Of a DNA stretch of 64,000 nt, positions 1 to 12,100 are shown in pieces; position 1 is the stretch's first letter; the number at the start of each line of letters is the position of its first letter. The notes under the pieces are model-generated. The model worked only from the letters and a program-made list of their open reading frames with translations. It searched no databases and was not told the origin of the DNA. The position numbers and the translations under genes were made by a program. Origin of the DNA: Pycnopodia helianthoides (taxonomy: Eukaryota > Echinodermata > Asteroidea > Forcipulatida > Asteriidae); NCBI GenBank assembly GCA_032158295.1, contig CM063256.1:13066953-13130952 (forward strand). Reading direction: 5' to 3'.

Positions 1-149
1 GGTCACAACAATCTACATTTGGCATTTGGCTTTATCTGACATAAAACAATAAAGCACTTTATTTCTGTCACCTCAGCCCATTCTATGCTAGGGCAATACT
101 TTATATCGTAATCTTTGGCATATAAGCCGCGGCTTATTAAAAAAAAATT

Positions 150-372
150 GTTATGAGATATCGCCTAACTCACAAGGCCGAACGGCCACTCAAGGTGAGG
201 GTTACACTTAAAAGATTTGGGCTGTTGACCCAAATCAACAGACACCAGAGGCACGTTGCCACCTACTCCTGGGGCTGAAACAGGGTTACCCCCTTCACAG
301 TCCGTAAGGATGTAGGCATGGGTATCATCCACTGGGAGCCTGGCTGGTAGAGCAGAATGCACCACCTTCCCA
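150..372. repeat. Dispersed repeat, copy 1 (second copy 50127-50352)
   Basis: Both copies share AAGGCCGGACGGCCACTTCA-like text, the motif GGGCTGT(T/C)GACCCAAATCAA, a GTTACCCCCTTCACAGTCCG stretch and GGATGTAGGCATGGGTA. They agree closely over about 220 bp. No coding content or clear ends were seen. Confidence 0.75.
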
Positions 373-379
373 ACTTTTT

Positions 380-510
380 ACGAAGCAATTATGGTTAAGT
401 GCCTTGCTCAAGGGCACAAGTGTCATGACCGGGATTCGAACCCACACTGTGCTGCTGACAACACCAGAGCTTGGGCCCGGCGAACTAGACCACTCGGCCA
501 CGACACGCCA
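380..510 (-). repeat. tRNA-derived SINE, family A (partial)
   Basis: Reverse copy of the family whose head reads GGCCGAGTGGTCTAGTTCGC and then GGTTCGAATCCCGGTCATGA. These resemble the A and B boxes of a tRNA promoter and are followed by a CTTGAGCAAGGCACTTAACC tail. The family recurs at least 12 times in the window. Confidence 0.75.
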
Positions 511-949
511 CATTGATTTAGGCCCTTTTGAACATTTCGGCGGCTTACATGCCGGTGCGGCTTATACACCGAGCAATAAAACTTGTTATTTACTGAATGA
601 GTTAGAATCACCCTTTTTTTCTAAAAGTATAAAACAATGCTACACTCTAACAAATGTTTCTTACCCAATGTACGGATGGATTTCCTCCTGTGTCCATCTG
701 TCCCTGGTCTTAAACAGGAAGTTGAACCTGGTAATGGGGAATGAATACAAATATACCAATATATTCAGTTTAGGCAGAAAGTGCCTGGTTTATGACATGA
801 ATTGTTACACATAATAACTTTAAGCCTACTACATTTTAAAGCTCTTTTTACAAAAGTAGCCTCTCTGGCTAAGTACCCAGACTTCACAGTAACCCTGCCT
901 CGCATGGGAAATCATCAAGTATTTCTAAAGGAAAATTAATCAAAGTATT

Positions 950-1260
950 GTGTAGTGGCCGAGCCGTTAAGAGCAGCGGATTCAAGTTCTGGTATTTCTT
1001 ATCAGTAGAGTGTGGGTTCGAGTCCCGGTCATGGCACTCGTGTCCTTGAGCAAGATACCATAAATGCTTTGTCTTTGGATGGGACATGAAGCCCTAGGTC
1101 TTGTGTATAGGAGTGGTAGTGCAAGTAAAAGAACCCAGAACACTTATCATGGAGAAGAGGGATAACCCCCGTGTTTCTGGTTCACGTAGCAAGCACTCTT
1201 AGTTACAGAGTTTTCTAAGGCTTGCAGGCTATTAGGAGGCATACTAAATTTTATTATCAG
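950..1260 (+). repeat. tRNA-derived SINE, family A
   Basis: A long copy. Its head GTGGCCGAGCCGTTAAGAGC and B-box GGGTTCGAGTCCCGGTCATG are followed by CCTTGAGCAAGATACC, a TTGGATGGGACATGAAGCC tail and an AAAGAACCCAGAACACTTAT stretch. Confidence 0.8.
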
Positions 1261-1329
1261 AAATATATAAAAAATAAGTAAACAAATAATGATCAAATAA
1301 AAAAATGCATACTTATAATAATAATACAG

Positions 1330-1815
1330 TTTTTATATAACGCTTTATCAGCCAAGGGACCTCTCAAAGCACTCATTATTTTTTCTACAAGGAGATATGT
1401 TTGAATAAGGCCCATTTAATTACCATGTTTTGTTGGTTCACAAGGTGCTGTGGTGCAATCTGCAGCCAGCCATACCAGACAACACAGGGTGAACCCCTAC
1501 TCTTAATGACAGAGTGTTAGCCAGAGGGGTGTCTGAGTGTCTTTTGGGCGCCCTAATTTATCTGTCATTTACACAGAGATGCATTGTAAGTGAACACCCT
1601 TTTACCGAAACCTGGCTAAAACCTTGCTTAACGATAAATCTACTGCATTACACACTGGACCTACAGCTTTACGCCCCATCCGAAGGACCAAGCATTAATG
1701 GTGAAGTGTCTTGCTTATAAGGACACAAGTGCCACGACCGGGACTCGATCCCACTCTCTGCTGATCAGCAACACCAGAGCTCGAGTCCGGTGTGTTTGAC
1801 CGCTCGGCCACAACA
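1330..1815 (-). repeat. tRNA-derived SINE, family A, long form
   Basis: Reverse copy with its head at the right end (GGCCGAGCGGTCAAACACAC and CGAGTCCCGGTCGTGGCA). The long tail reaches a TTATATAACGCTTTATCAGC segment near 1335-1355, which recurs beside the copies at 30925 and 54478. Confidence 0.78.
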
Positions 1816-2331
1816 CGCACTATGTACAAATGTACAGAGGTAGTGCAACTGAAAATTAAATTCCCACACACCAAAGAAAACTACAGCGTAGAAGTGTTTT
1901 AGACTAGCCCACAGCAGTTCCTTCCAGACAATGTACACCGGGGCTAGTGTTAAGGGTGAGCCCTGCACTTCATTGCAAAAGTTGGGACTTCAGCTACAAA
2001 CCCTGCATGTACATGTGTGCACAAGACTAATGATGTGAGATTCATTCATTCATTCATTATTGGTTTATTCTTTAAAAAACAAATTCCTGTGGGGACCGGA
2101 GGTCGAATTACAGGAAAATATACAGAGATTAAAAATTAGAAAAAAACCACACTATTACAGATTTAAGAAATAATTGGTTAAGGAGAGACAAATATTTACA
2201 ATGTATAAAACGAATTGTTTTAAAAGTTGCGAAACAGTAACCTGGATAAAAATATTGCAGGCATAGTCCAGTGAATTTCCAAGGCCATCACAATTTCAAA
2301 AAGCGCATAAAAAGCTGCATTCTATTGCAAT

Positions 2332-2762
2332 TCAGTTGTTAAAAAGGCGTGTGAGGTGAGGGAGAGGGCTCTTTCTATAGCGCTCTGTTCGGCATTGAAA
2401 CTGACCCAGATGTCCGGAGTTCCTAAGTTGGTACCCACTATCATACCTCTGTGGCAACAGACGCTTTAGAACTGATGAAGGGAGAGTTTTTGCAAAAGAT
2501 TGGCACAAGTGGTTACGACGGCATACCAGTGTTTTAATATTGCACATTTGTAGAGCGTCTGAGTAGCGCACGTAGTCATTGCCAAGAATAATTCTGCATG
2601 CGCGCTTTTGCACCCTTTCCAGATCATTGCACTGCTTACTTGAAATAGCACCTGACCAGGCGGGTGCAGCGTACTCCAAAATAGGCCGCACAAAGGAGGT
2701 ATATATAGCAACCAGATCAGATATGCTTAGGTAATGATACTTCAGATGCGACCTTGTTGCAC
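2332..2762 (-). pseudogene. LINE reverse-transcriptase C-terminal fragment
   Basis: On the minus strand an open frame reads YLSISDLVAIYTSFVRPILE and then YAAPAW and LERVQKRACRIILGNDY. The RPILEYA..W and LE..QK.A.R.I motifs are typical of the end of the reverse-transcriptase domain in CR1/jockey-like non-LTR retrotransposons. It ends with a stop after HLTRLFNN. The catalytic YADD region is absent, so this is a truncated, inactive copy. It sits downstream of the last DSCC1 exon seen and is unrelated to that gene. Confidence 0.82.
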
Positions 2763-2890
2763 TGGTGAGACAGGCCTGATCACCAAGGCAACAGAGGCAA
2801 TTGCCTCCACGCCTCTGATAGACAGAAGAATTTTAAACTTCCCTCATAGAGATGCCCGTTATTAAGACAAAAGAACTGCCACGCCTTTAC

Positions 2891-3064
2891 GATTTCATAG
2901 AGCTGCTTAAGCACAAACAAGTAGCCAAGAACAACAAATGATGCTTATCAGAGTTAGGTTACCAGCCAAAATACCATGTCAAATTCACGATCTTTGACTA
3001 GTATCCTGCTAATTTTTGAAAGTTAAAGCAAAATTGTCTTCCTAAGCAGCTCTATAAAATTAGG
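2891..3064. mobile_element. Hairpin MITE, family 'CATAGAGCTGCTTAAG' (copy 1)
   Basis: The ends are inverted copies: TTTCATAGAGCTGCTTAAGC at the left and CTAAGCAGCTCTATAAAATT at the right. The same ends occur at 5279-5456 and 38893-39085. No open frame of interest. Confidence 0.7.
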
Positions 3065-3107
3065 CCATGTTGAGGCCAAATGAAGACGTATGATTTGCCT
3101 TTCTTAC

Positions 3108-3193
3108 CTGTCTGCCTCATGCTCCGGTACCAATGAGAGTGGGAAATGAAAGATAACCTCTGGCTTGCTGGACTTGTCGATCAAGGCAACCCC
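3108..3193 (-). CDS. DSCC1: DSCC1 exon 9 (last exon seen)
   Basis: It encodes GVALIDKSSKPEVIFHFPLS and then LVPEHEAD, corresponding to the family's GLALVDRHSRPEIIF stretch. The acceptor is ATTGTAG and the donor ACAG|GTAAGA. The good donor with two bases left over shows that at least one further exon follows toward base 1. I could not find it in 1-3107. Confidence 0.92.
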
Positions 3194-6100
3194 CTACAAT
3201 AATGAACACATCCAAAATGTCTTTTGTGAGTTAGAAATATTCAGAGAAGCCTTTCGATGCTCTTATTTCGACAAACAATAATCTGGGCAAAAATGTAATG
3301 GTTCTGCTTGCCAGATCCGAATGGGCGGCTACAGCTTTGGTTACGTCTGTTGTTAAGAGCGTTGCTAAGAATGTGGTATACTTCAATGCACGATGATGGA
3401 ACAATGCAGCCGTAGCAGTAGCCGTAGCAGTAGCCCTAGCCCTAGCCAAGTCAGACACAGCCTTACACCATTCTCCAGGGTTAGCACCTGTCTTAAAGGT
3501 ATTGTACACTTTTGGTAACAGCTCTAAATCAGTGTCAACATTTTGTGTGATTAAACATATGCATGAACAAACAAACCTGTGAAAGTTTGAGCTCAATTGG
3601 TCATCGAGGTCACGAGAAAATAGTGAAAAGAGACCTGATGTGTTTTCTGTTTTTTCAAACAGTGAGTTTTATCACGCGCGATAAAAACTATTGTTTTACT
3701 AATTTCTCAGAAACGATAGCATTTTTACAAGAACAATCTACCCATATACTATCTATCGCTTGATGTTAACACCAACCAAGTATACATTATATGTTTGTAG
3801 TTTATAATATATACACATTTATTGGGTCCATCAATCTGTTGGAAAGTGTTTGGCGATGCTGTGTGAGGTCGCTACATAAACATTGTATCATCAATAATAT
3901 TAATCCAGAACGCCTTCTCACCTGTAACTGATGCATCCCGGTTGTCATTCCTTCAGGTACGCTCTGTTGCCACGACAACAAAAATTCAGCAAAATTGAAC
4001 TGAAAAAATAATAATAATAGAAAAAATGCACACAGATATGATACATGGCACGATATTCAGATTGAAAAGAATTATTTATAAATATCATATGAGGATATGT
4101 TTGTGTGTTAGCAGTGTTTGCCCCGCCCAATCAAACATGAGACAGCCCACCTCGCTACTTTCAGAGACCAGGGGTCGATTTCACAAAACTCTTCCTAACT
4201 TAGGACTAGTCCTAGGCAATGCTAAGAGATAGGACTAGTCCTAAGTACTGGTCCTAACTTAGGACTAGTCCTATCTCTTAGCATTGCCTATAGGACTAGT
4301 CCTAAGTTAGGAAGAGTTTTGTGAAATCGACCCCAGTCCTCTCTGATTCTTTTTCCCAGTATCACCGCCTCGTTGTAAAAAATGTTGTGTCAACATGAAC
4401 TTTTTCCCTTGTCCTCTATGTATCAAGGACTCACAACTTGGATGTGTGGATGGAATCATCCTGCGTTTGTGTGAGCGCTTCCTTTTCTTATCAGTTTGAA
4501 GGCTGCAGAAGTTTGACTTATTCATGGAGGAGATTATGACAAATGTGGAAAATCCTGAAAAATATGTACTGCAGGGCTGTGCTAGTCCCCCTAGCCTTTT
4601 GTCAAGGCCATCATGGCTTGGACAGCTTTTTAAACAGTGGAGCGACTGGACCGAGAGACACGCGTGCAAGCGAGTGGCTAAGCCATGAGGGCCTTTTCCA
4701 ACTTGTTTGCGGTTTTTGTAATGAATTATTCATGAAGTATGAAACGTGCGTTATGCATTGGTTTGGACTTTTGCTACCTTTTCGGGTAGCAAAAGTCGAG
4801 ATTATAAAGAGACACATAAGAAACCGCAAACAAGTTGGAAAAGGCCCTCGTGGCTGCGCCACTCGCGTGCGTGGTCTCCCATTTCAGTCATTGGCATCGC
4901 AGCTCCAAGACACGAAGGCCTTGACAAAAGGCTAGGTTCCCCCTTATTCTAGACACATAACCTCCCAGATAATTACAATTCAGGAGGTTTACAGGACTCT
5001 CTGCATCCCCAGAGAGACAAAAAATACAGGTTTGGACACAATGTGGACTACTTCTCATCCTTCTCCCTTTGGTGGCTGCTTTATTTCTTTCAAGAAAATT
5101 TGAAGGTTCAAGGAGATTTTGAGAAAATCCTGAAATCAGGACAAATCCAGAGAAATCACGAGCGCACTTATTACCACCTCACCTTGTTCATTAGACAGGG
5201 AAAAACACTTTCAGCTGGTCTTATGAGCTCACCATGTAATTAATGTCTTTGGAAAGGGGGGTGGCTCAAAAAAGACCTGGGCCCCATTTCATAGAGCTGC
5301 TTAAGTACTGAAAAACAGCTAAGCACAAAACAATTGTGCTAACCAGAAAAAGCTTACCAGCCAAAATACATTGGCATATGTGCCTGTTGCAACTGGTTTC
5401 CGCATAATTTTGCCAAACGGACAACTGTTAAGCACTTTTGTCTGCCAACTAGGCCCAGGTTGGTTTTTTTCATCGTTGTGATTACTGTACTCTCGTCAGT
5501 ATCTTCGAATATGCTTCTTGATGCATGTAAGAAGTCAACATGAATGAATGTAACGACTTATAAGAGTTTGCCCTTGAGCAATTTTCTCCTACCTTTTCAG
5601 CTGGCCTAAGAAGCATCTCTGCAAAAAGCTGGCAAACTACATCCTCATTCAGACAGTAAAATACCTCATCGTCTGATAGAAAAAACAAGAGCAAAGATAA
5701 AATGGTGAGTTGTTGCTTTATGGCAGCAGTCTCCCTTTCAGCAGTGGTCCAGGGGGCCAAATGCAAGTTCAAACACCTACATGTAGGACCAGTCAAAATT
5801 CTCTCCGATGTACCAGGGCTCGAATTTGGGGGGAAATCCACAAGACCACAGGACTTGTATCTCAAAATGTTTACTGGAGCAGAAATAATTTTACAAGACC
5901 AGATTCAAACTGAGAAAAGACTTCCTTGCACAGTTTAACTTGCATTTAATTGAACAAGCACTAAGACATATAAGAGAAGATTTACCTATTTGTCTTTTAG
6001 GGTATTAGGCCTTACTATATTTCTAATCATTACTCAAGGTCAACATTTGAACATAATTTGTTTCTGTTCCCAAGATATTATAGAGTGAGTTACATAAATT

Positions 6101-9100
6101 GTTATTGAATTGGAAACACAAGACCGCCGGACTTGTCCGGTCATGAGTTTACTGGCCCAGTACTAAAATCACTGGCCTCGGGCCTGCGGTCCAGTGTCAA
6201 ATTCGAGCCCTGTGTACCATGCCCGATATGTGGCAGAGGGTGTCCCCTCAACAAAGAAAGGATTCCCATACTTTAACACACTCTTTTCCTCTTGTACAAA
6301 GAGTAACCCCTCCCCCCCCCAAAGAAAAATAATAATTATATAAAAACAAATCCTCTAAAGAATTCCTGAAATTCCCAGAACACAATGAAGACACAATATA
6401 GAGCACCAGATGCTCTCCAAGTGGTCCGCCCGGCTAGTTCAATGTTGAGAAAATGAAAAGTCGGTTTGGGGTTGAACAAAGAAAATTGACTAGAGCGGGA
6501 TTTGAACCAACGACCTCCGGATTAACTAACGTACCGGCGCTCTACCAACTGAGCTATCTAGCCCTATGTTGGCGGTCTCCCTATTTTGTCAATATCTTTG
6601 TTCGGGGGTGCCAGTCAGAGAATGAAAAGTCGGAAGAATCAAGGACACAAATAAATTACGATGCTCAAAAACAATACAATTATAAGCCGTGGCAAGACAA
6701 AGGGTAGTAAATTGATATATATATTAAAGGAACATTACAGAATTGGTAATTGTAAAATATACTTTTGGTCACAGATTTACATAAAACTTACACGGTCTAA
6801 TGATGATGATAGTAGAAAACATCCCTAGAAATATTTCTGTCTGAAATGCCATATTTGATGAGAAATAAATCCGATAATTTCCGATTGGAGTTTATTGCTC
6901 ATGAGCGTTTTATTCATGCATTGTATAACACATGCAAATTTGCAAACGGTTTTGCACTATTTTCTCGTGACCCAGATGGCCGATCGATCTCAAACTTCTA
7001 CAGGTTTGTCAGTTTATGTATATGGTGGATTACATAAAGTGTTTACACTGCCAGCAACTGTTTTGTTAGCAAAAACCAATTCTGTAATGTTTCTTTAAGA
7101 AAGGTATTGAGAGGATGGGTGCATGAAGGGATGTAGCTATAGTTGACAAATATGAAAAACATTACATTGTTAGAGGAACATTACAGAATTGGTAAGAAAA
7201 AAACTTGTAAAAATATACTTTTGATCACAGATTTACATAAAACTTACACCGTCTAGTGATGATGATAGTAGAAAACATCCCTTGAAATATATTTCTGTCT
7301 GCAATGCCATATTTGATGAGAAATGAATAAACTAATTTTTCGATTGAAGTTTATCGCTCAGTGAGCGTTTTATTCATTTGTTGAATCTATATGATTTCAT
7401 GCAAATGTGTAATCGGTTTTTCACTATTTTCTTGTGACCCAGATGGCCGATCGATCTCAAACTTCTACAGGTTTGTCAGTTTATGTATACGATGGATTAC
7501 ATAAAGTGCTTACACTGCCAGCAACTGTTTTGTTAGCAAAAACCAATTCTGTAATGTTCCTTTAATAGTCCAGGAATAATCCTTTGCAGCGAGGCACCCA
7601 ACCACAGTGCTTTGGCACATATCAAGAAAAACATAACAATTTCAAAATGGTAGATCCCAACCCCGTGATACTCCGTGATATCCTGCAGTGTACCAATACA
7701 CACGTTTTAGGAGGGGTGTCAATCAACGGGGGTCGTCAATTTGGTCAGGAGGGGTGGTGGAAAAAATGTTTCCCCATATCTCATGCACAAACTCCTATCT
7801 CTGCGGCACGTGCGCCACAGATCACTACACAGCTTAGTGGTAAGGCATGTTGTGTCCGACCGCTCTAGGTTCAATGGCCTTTTGTGAATGAAGGTCTTGT
7901 GATCTTGTGCCGACAGCAGACTGGTTTAGCAGACATAAATCATTGAGATAAGGCAGAACAGACCCTCTTAACCTCTTAACCTATCAAATGGGCCTGCCAC
8001 ACCTTTGTGACAGGATGACGTAACACCGTTGGCCCAAAACAGGTGCATCGCTGCAGGGTTTTAAATCACAATCTATATTTTTGTTTTGGTTTTGTTTCTC
8101 TAGCAAACTCCGCTCTTCTTCAATTTAAAACGAAAGTTACCTTCATCGTCGTCGGATCTTTCCAGCCTGTCTGCAAAGCAGTCCAAGCTGTGCTCTAAAA
8201 TAGCTCTGAAATTGAACAAATATAATTTTGTTTTTAAATATTACTTTTGGTTGTACATACAAAATAGACTGGAGCGGGACTTCTGGGCTCGAATTTGGGG
8301 TAAAATGCCACAAGACCGCAGGGCTTGTAGTCAAATTGTTTACTGGACCTGAATTTAATTTTACAAGACAAGAGTCTTCACGAGAAAGAGCTTTCCACAC
8401 AGTTTATTATGTGCATTGTTTGTATTTGAACAAGCACTAAGAAGAGATTTATGTCATTTGTCTTAATGGTTTGTATATTTTGATACTCAACAGAATTATA
8501 TTTACCAGACTCAAATTCAACATTTGAACGTCATTTCTTTCTGTTAAAGATATTACACAGTGAGTTATTATTATTCAATTGAAAAAGACAAGACTGCTGG
8601 CCCTGGGCTAAAATCACTGGCCTCGGGCCTGTGGTCCAGTGTTAAATTCGAGCCCTGGACTTGCACCTACGACCTCTAGATTAACACGCCGGCACTCTAC
8701 CCACTGAGCTATCTAGCTTTGTATTGGCAGTCTCTCTATTTAGGTGATCCCGCTGCTGCCGCTTCCCAGGTTGTATCGTGAATTTGGGCGTGATCGCTGG
8801 ATATACGGCAGTTACAGGTTGAATGGCGTCTGACTGGCACCCGAACAAAGATATTGACAAAATAGGGAGACTGCCAATATAGGGCCTGATAGCTCAGTTG
8901 GTCGAGCGCCGGTACGTTAATCCCACTCCCATAAACTTTAAGTGTCACGTAATAAGCCACAAGGGAAACTGACTCAGAAAATTCAAATAATTTGGGGTTG
9001 AACAATTTGTTTTTTACTAGAGCGTGATTTGAATCAACAATTTTCCAAATCCCGCTCTAGTAATTTTATCTTTGTTCAACCCCAAATTACCAGTAAATTT

Positions 9101-12100
9101 TAACAAATGTTTTCATTTTATATTTACGCAGTCAGTTTACCTTGTAGTTTGTTAATTGTTCAGAAATGTTCACAAAATTATTTGATCAGTATGCAGCAGA
9201 GATAGGTTTTTCTAGTAAACATCTTTCATTTACAAGATAAAGATCAAAATTGTAAGTGTTCCATGCCAAATTCTCGCCCCCCCCTCCCCTTGATACTAAC
9301 CTCGGCTCAAGGTTCTCTAGCGTGTTTAATGTCTCATTTAGAGGAACCTTATGGAATGTCCATGAGTTTTCTTCGATGAGCGACAAAATATGACTCAGCA
9401 CTTGGCACTCATAGTCGAAATGTAGCATTCTCCAGAATCCTAGAGAAAAAGAAAAACCTATTTAACAGAATCTCTTTAAAATGTTGATCGTCGGGAAAAT
9501 CCAGAGATGAGTTAATCTCAGCTAGGCGGAGCGGGAGGACATGCTCCACTAAGACTCAATTGGGCTTAATGTCCCATCTGAAGGACAGAGCAATTATGGT
9601 GAAGTGCTTGCTAAACCAGACAAGTGTCATGACAGGGACTCGAACCCACAATCTGACAATAGGGCTCGAACTTGGGGGAAAATCCAAGACAACAGGGCTT
9701 GTTGCCCAAAATGTTTCACTGGGTCAGAATGTTTGTCACAAGACCAGAATCAAATTGAGAAAAACAGTTCCTGAATCAGTTTATACATGGATTTAACAGT
9801 TTTTAAGTGAACAAGCACTGAGACAGTCAGAAGCCATTCAACCTGTAACTGCCATATAACCAGTGATCACACCCAAGTTAACGATACAACCTGGGCAGCG
9901 GCATGATCACCTTAAAGGAACATTACAGAATTGGTTTTTGCTAATAAAACAGTTGCTGGCAGTGTAAGCACTTTATGTAATCCACCATATACATAAACTG
10001 ACAAACCTGTAGAAGTTTGAGATCGATCGGCCATCTGGGTCACGAAAAAATAGTGAAAAACCGATTACACATTAGCATGAAATCATATAGATTCAACAAA
10101 TGAATAAAACGCTCACTGAGCGATTAAACTCCAATCGGAAAATAGTTTATTAATTTCTCGTCAAATATGGCATTTCAGACAGAAATATTTCAAGAGATGT
10201 TTTCTACTATCATCATCATTAGACCGTGTAAGTTTTATGTCAATCTGTGATCAAAAGTATATTTTTCAAGTTTTTTTCTTACCAATTCTGTAATGTTCCT
10301 TTAAGGGGATGTGACTTTCTATTTTCAAATATCAAGGCGCACTAAACCACAAGGCAAACTGACTGGGTAAATAACATGTATTCAAAGGAAAGCGTTTTAC
10401 TTCAGGGTGCGAGCGCTAAAACTGAACAGGGTGAGATTCGAGCCACCTAATGTATCAATGATTAGATTGGGCAAGGGTGTGGCAAGTTGTGACCACTGTA
10501 ATGATGCTCTGTTGTTTTTGTTCAGCAGAGTGTGGGTTCGAAGTCCAGGTCTTGACACTTGTGCCCTTAAGCAAGACACTTCCAACATTTTTGCTGTCGT
10601 CCTGCACTTGCACAGGTTGTGTACTGCACTTACAAGAGCCCAGTTAAACTTGATGCTAAGAGAAGGGTTTTGCCATGGTGGTTCTGGCATTGTTGGTTTG
10701 GCTGCAGATTGAGCCGCACCACCTTGTAACGCCTTTCAAAGTGTTATTTCAAAGAATCTCTTAGTTAACAAAATTACCATACACCTCTCAATAGTTATCT
10801 TGATCGATGGCGCTTAAAGGCCCTGTACACTATTGGTAAGATCGAAAAACACAATGTTCACAGATTCACACATAACTTACATGATTTAAAGTAAGTAATG
10901 GTGGAAAGGGTTCCTTAAAATATTTCTGCCTAAAATGCTATCGTTTCTGAGAAAACGAGTAAAACAATAGTAATTATCGCGGAAAAAACAGAAAACACAT
11001 AAGATCTCTTTTCACTATTTTCTCGTGACCTCGATGACCAATTGAGCTCAAACTTTCACAGGTTTGTTTGTTCATACATATGTTGAATCACACAAAATGT
11101 GGACACTGATTTTGAGCTGTTACCAAAAGTGTACAATACCTTTAACCCTTACAGTGCCAGCCTCGTTTTAGTAATTCTGTATCCACAGGCCGGCCATTTA
11201 AACAATTTTTTTTTTTTAAATTTGTTTATGTCGAGTAGTAGAACATAAGGGAACGTTGCCGGCCTGTGGATGGAGATTCAGTATGACGTTTCAGAACGTT
11301 GGCGGCGCTCGAAGGGTTCCGTGCCGGTTGTGTTTTGGCATTTCTTTATCCAGAGGGCAATTATATTTTTTGGGGGTCGAGTAGTAGAACGTATGGGAAC
11401 ATTGGCGGCTTGTGGATGGATACTCAGTTTGACGTTTCAGAACGTTGGCGGCGCTCGAAGGGTTAACAACTATTATTTGTTAAATAACTGTTATACTATG
11501 TGAAAGGCAGGATTATTTTACATACCATTGATGTGACAAGCTCTCAGCTTCTTCAGTTCTTCTCTGGTTTCTGTCTCGCTTGCTTGCACCGCATCCAAGA
11601 TGTGATCTATGGTGTACCTCCTCCCCTCAGCATCGTCCTCGTACATCTCCCCGTTGTATGGACACTCCTCAAGAAGCTGGCGGAGTTTGCGAAGCCTGGG
11701 GATCATCTTCTTGACCTCATAGTAGGACTTGGCTACACCTGTCACCTGGAGAAATTGATAAAAAAACTTTTTAATTTCTATTATTTGGGGTTGAACAAAG
11801 AACAAATGATTAGAGAGAGTCATTGAACGAACGACCTCCGGATTAACATTCCGGCGATCTACCAACTGAGCTATCTAGCACTTTGTTGGTTGTCTCTCTA
11901 TTTTTGTCAATATCTTTGTTCGGGGGTGCCAGTCAGAAGCCATACAATCGTTAACTGCTGTGTAGCCAGGGATCACACCCGTTAACTGCCGTGTAGCCAG
12001 GGATCACACCCAAGCTTACGACCCAACCTGGGAAGCAGCAGCCAGGGGATCACCTTAAGGGGATGCCACTTTTTATTCAAGAAAAACTGACTAGAGTTAG

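Larger units (their letters stand above)
1..3107. other. Final intron or 3' flank of DSCC1, repeat-filled
   Basis: I see no exon here. The stretch holds a conserved repeat at 150-372, three tRNA-derived SINE copies, a reverse-transcriptase fragment and a hairpin element, all listed separately. The DSCC1 terminal exon should encode a KWTEEDI-like segment and a basic SRRP-like C-terminus. Neither was found on the minus strand here. Confidence 0.6.

Noticed and set aside
11500..11826. 108-codon forward frame over DSCC1 exon 4
   Set aside because: Antisense shadow of the conserved DSCC1 exon.
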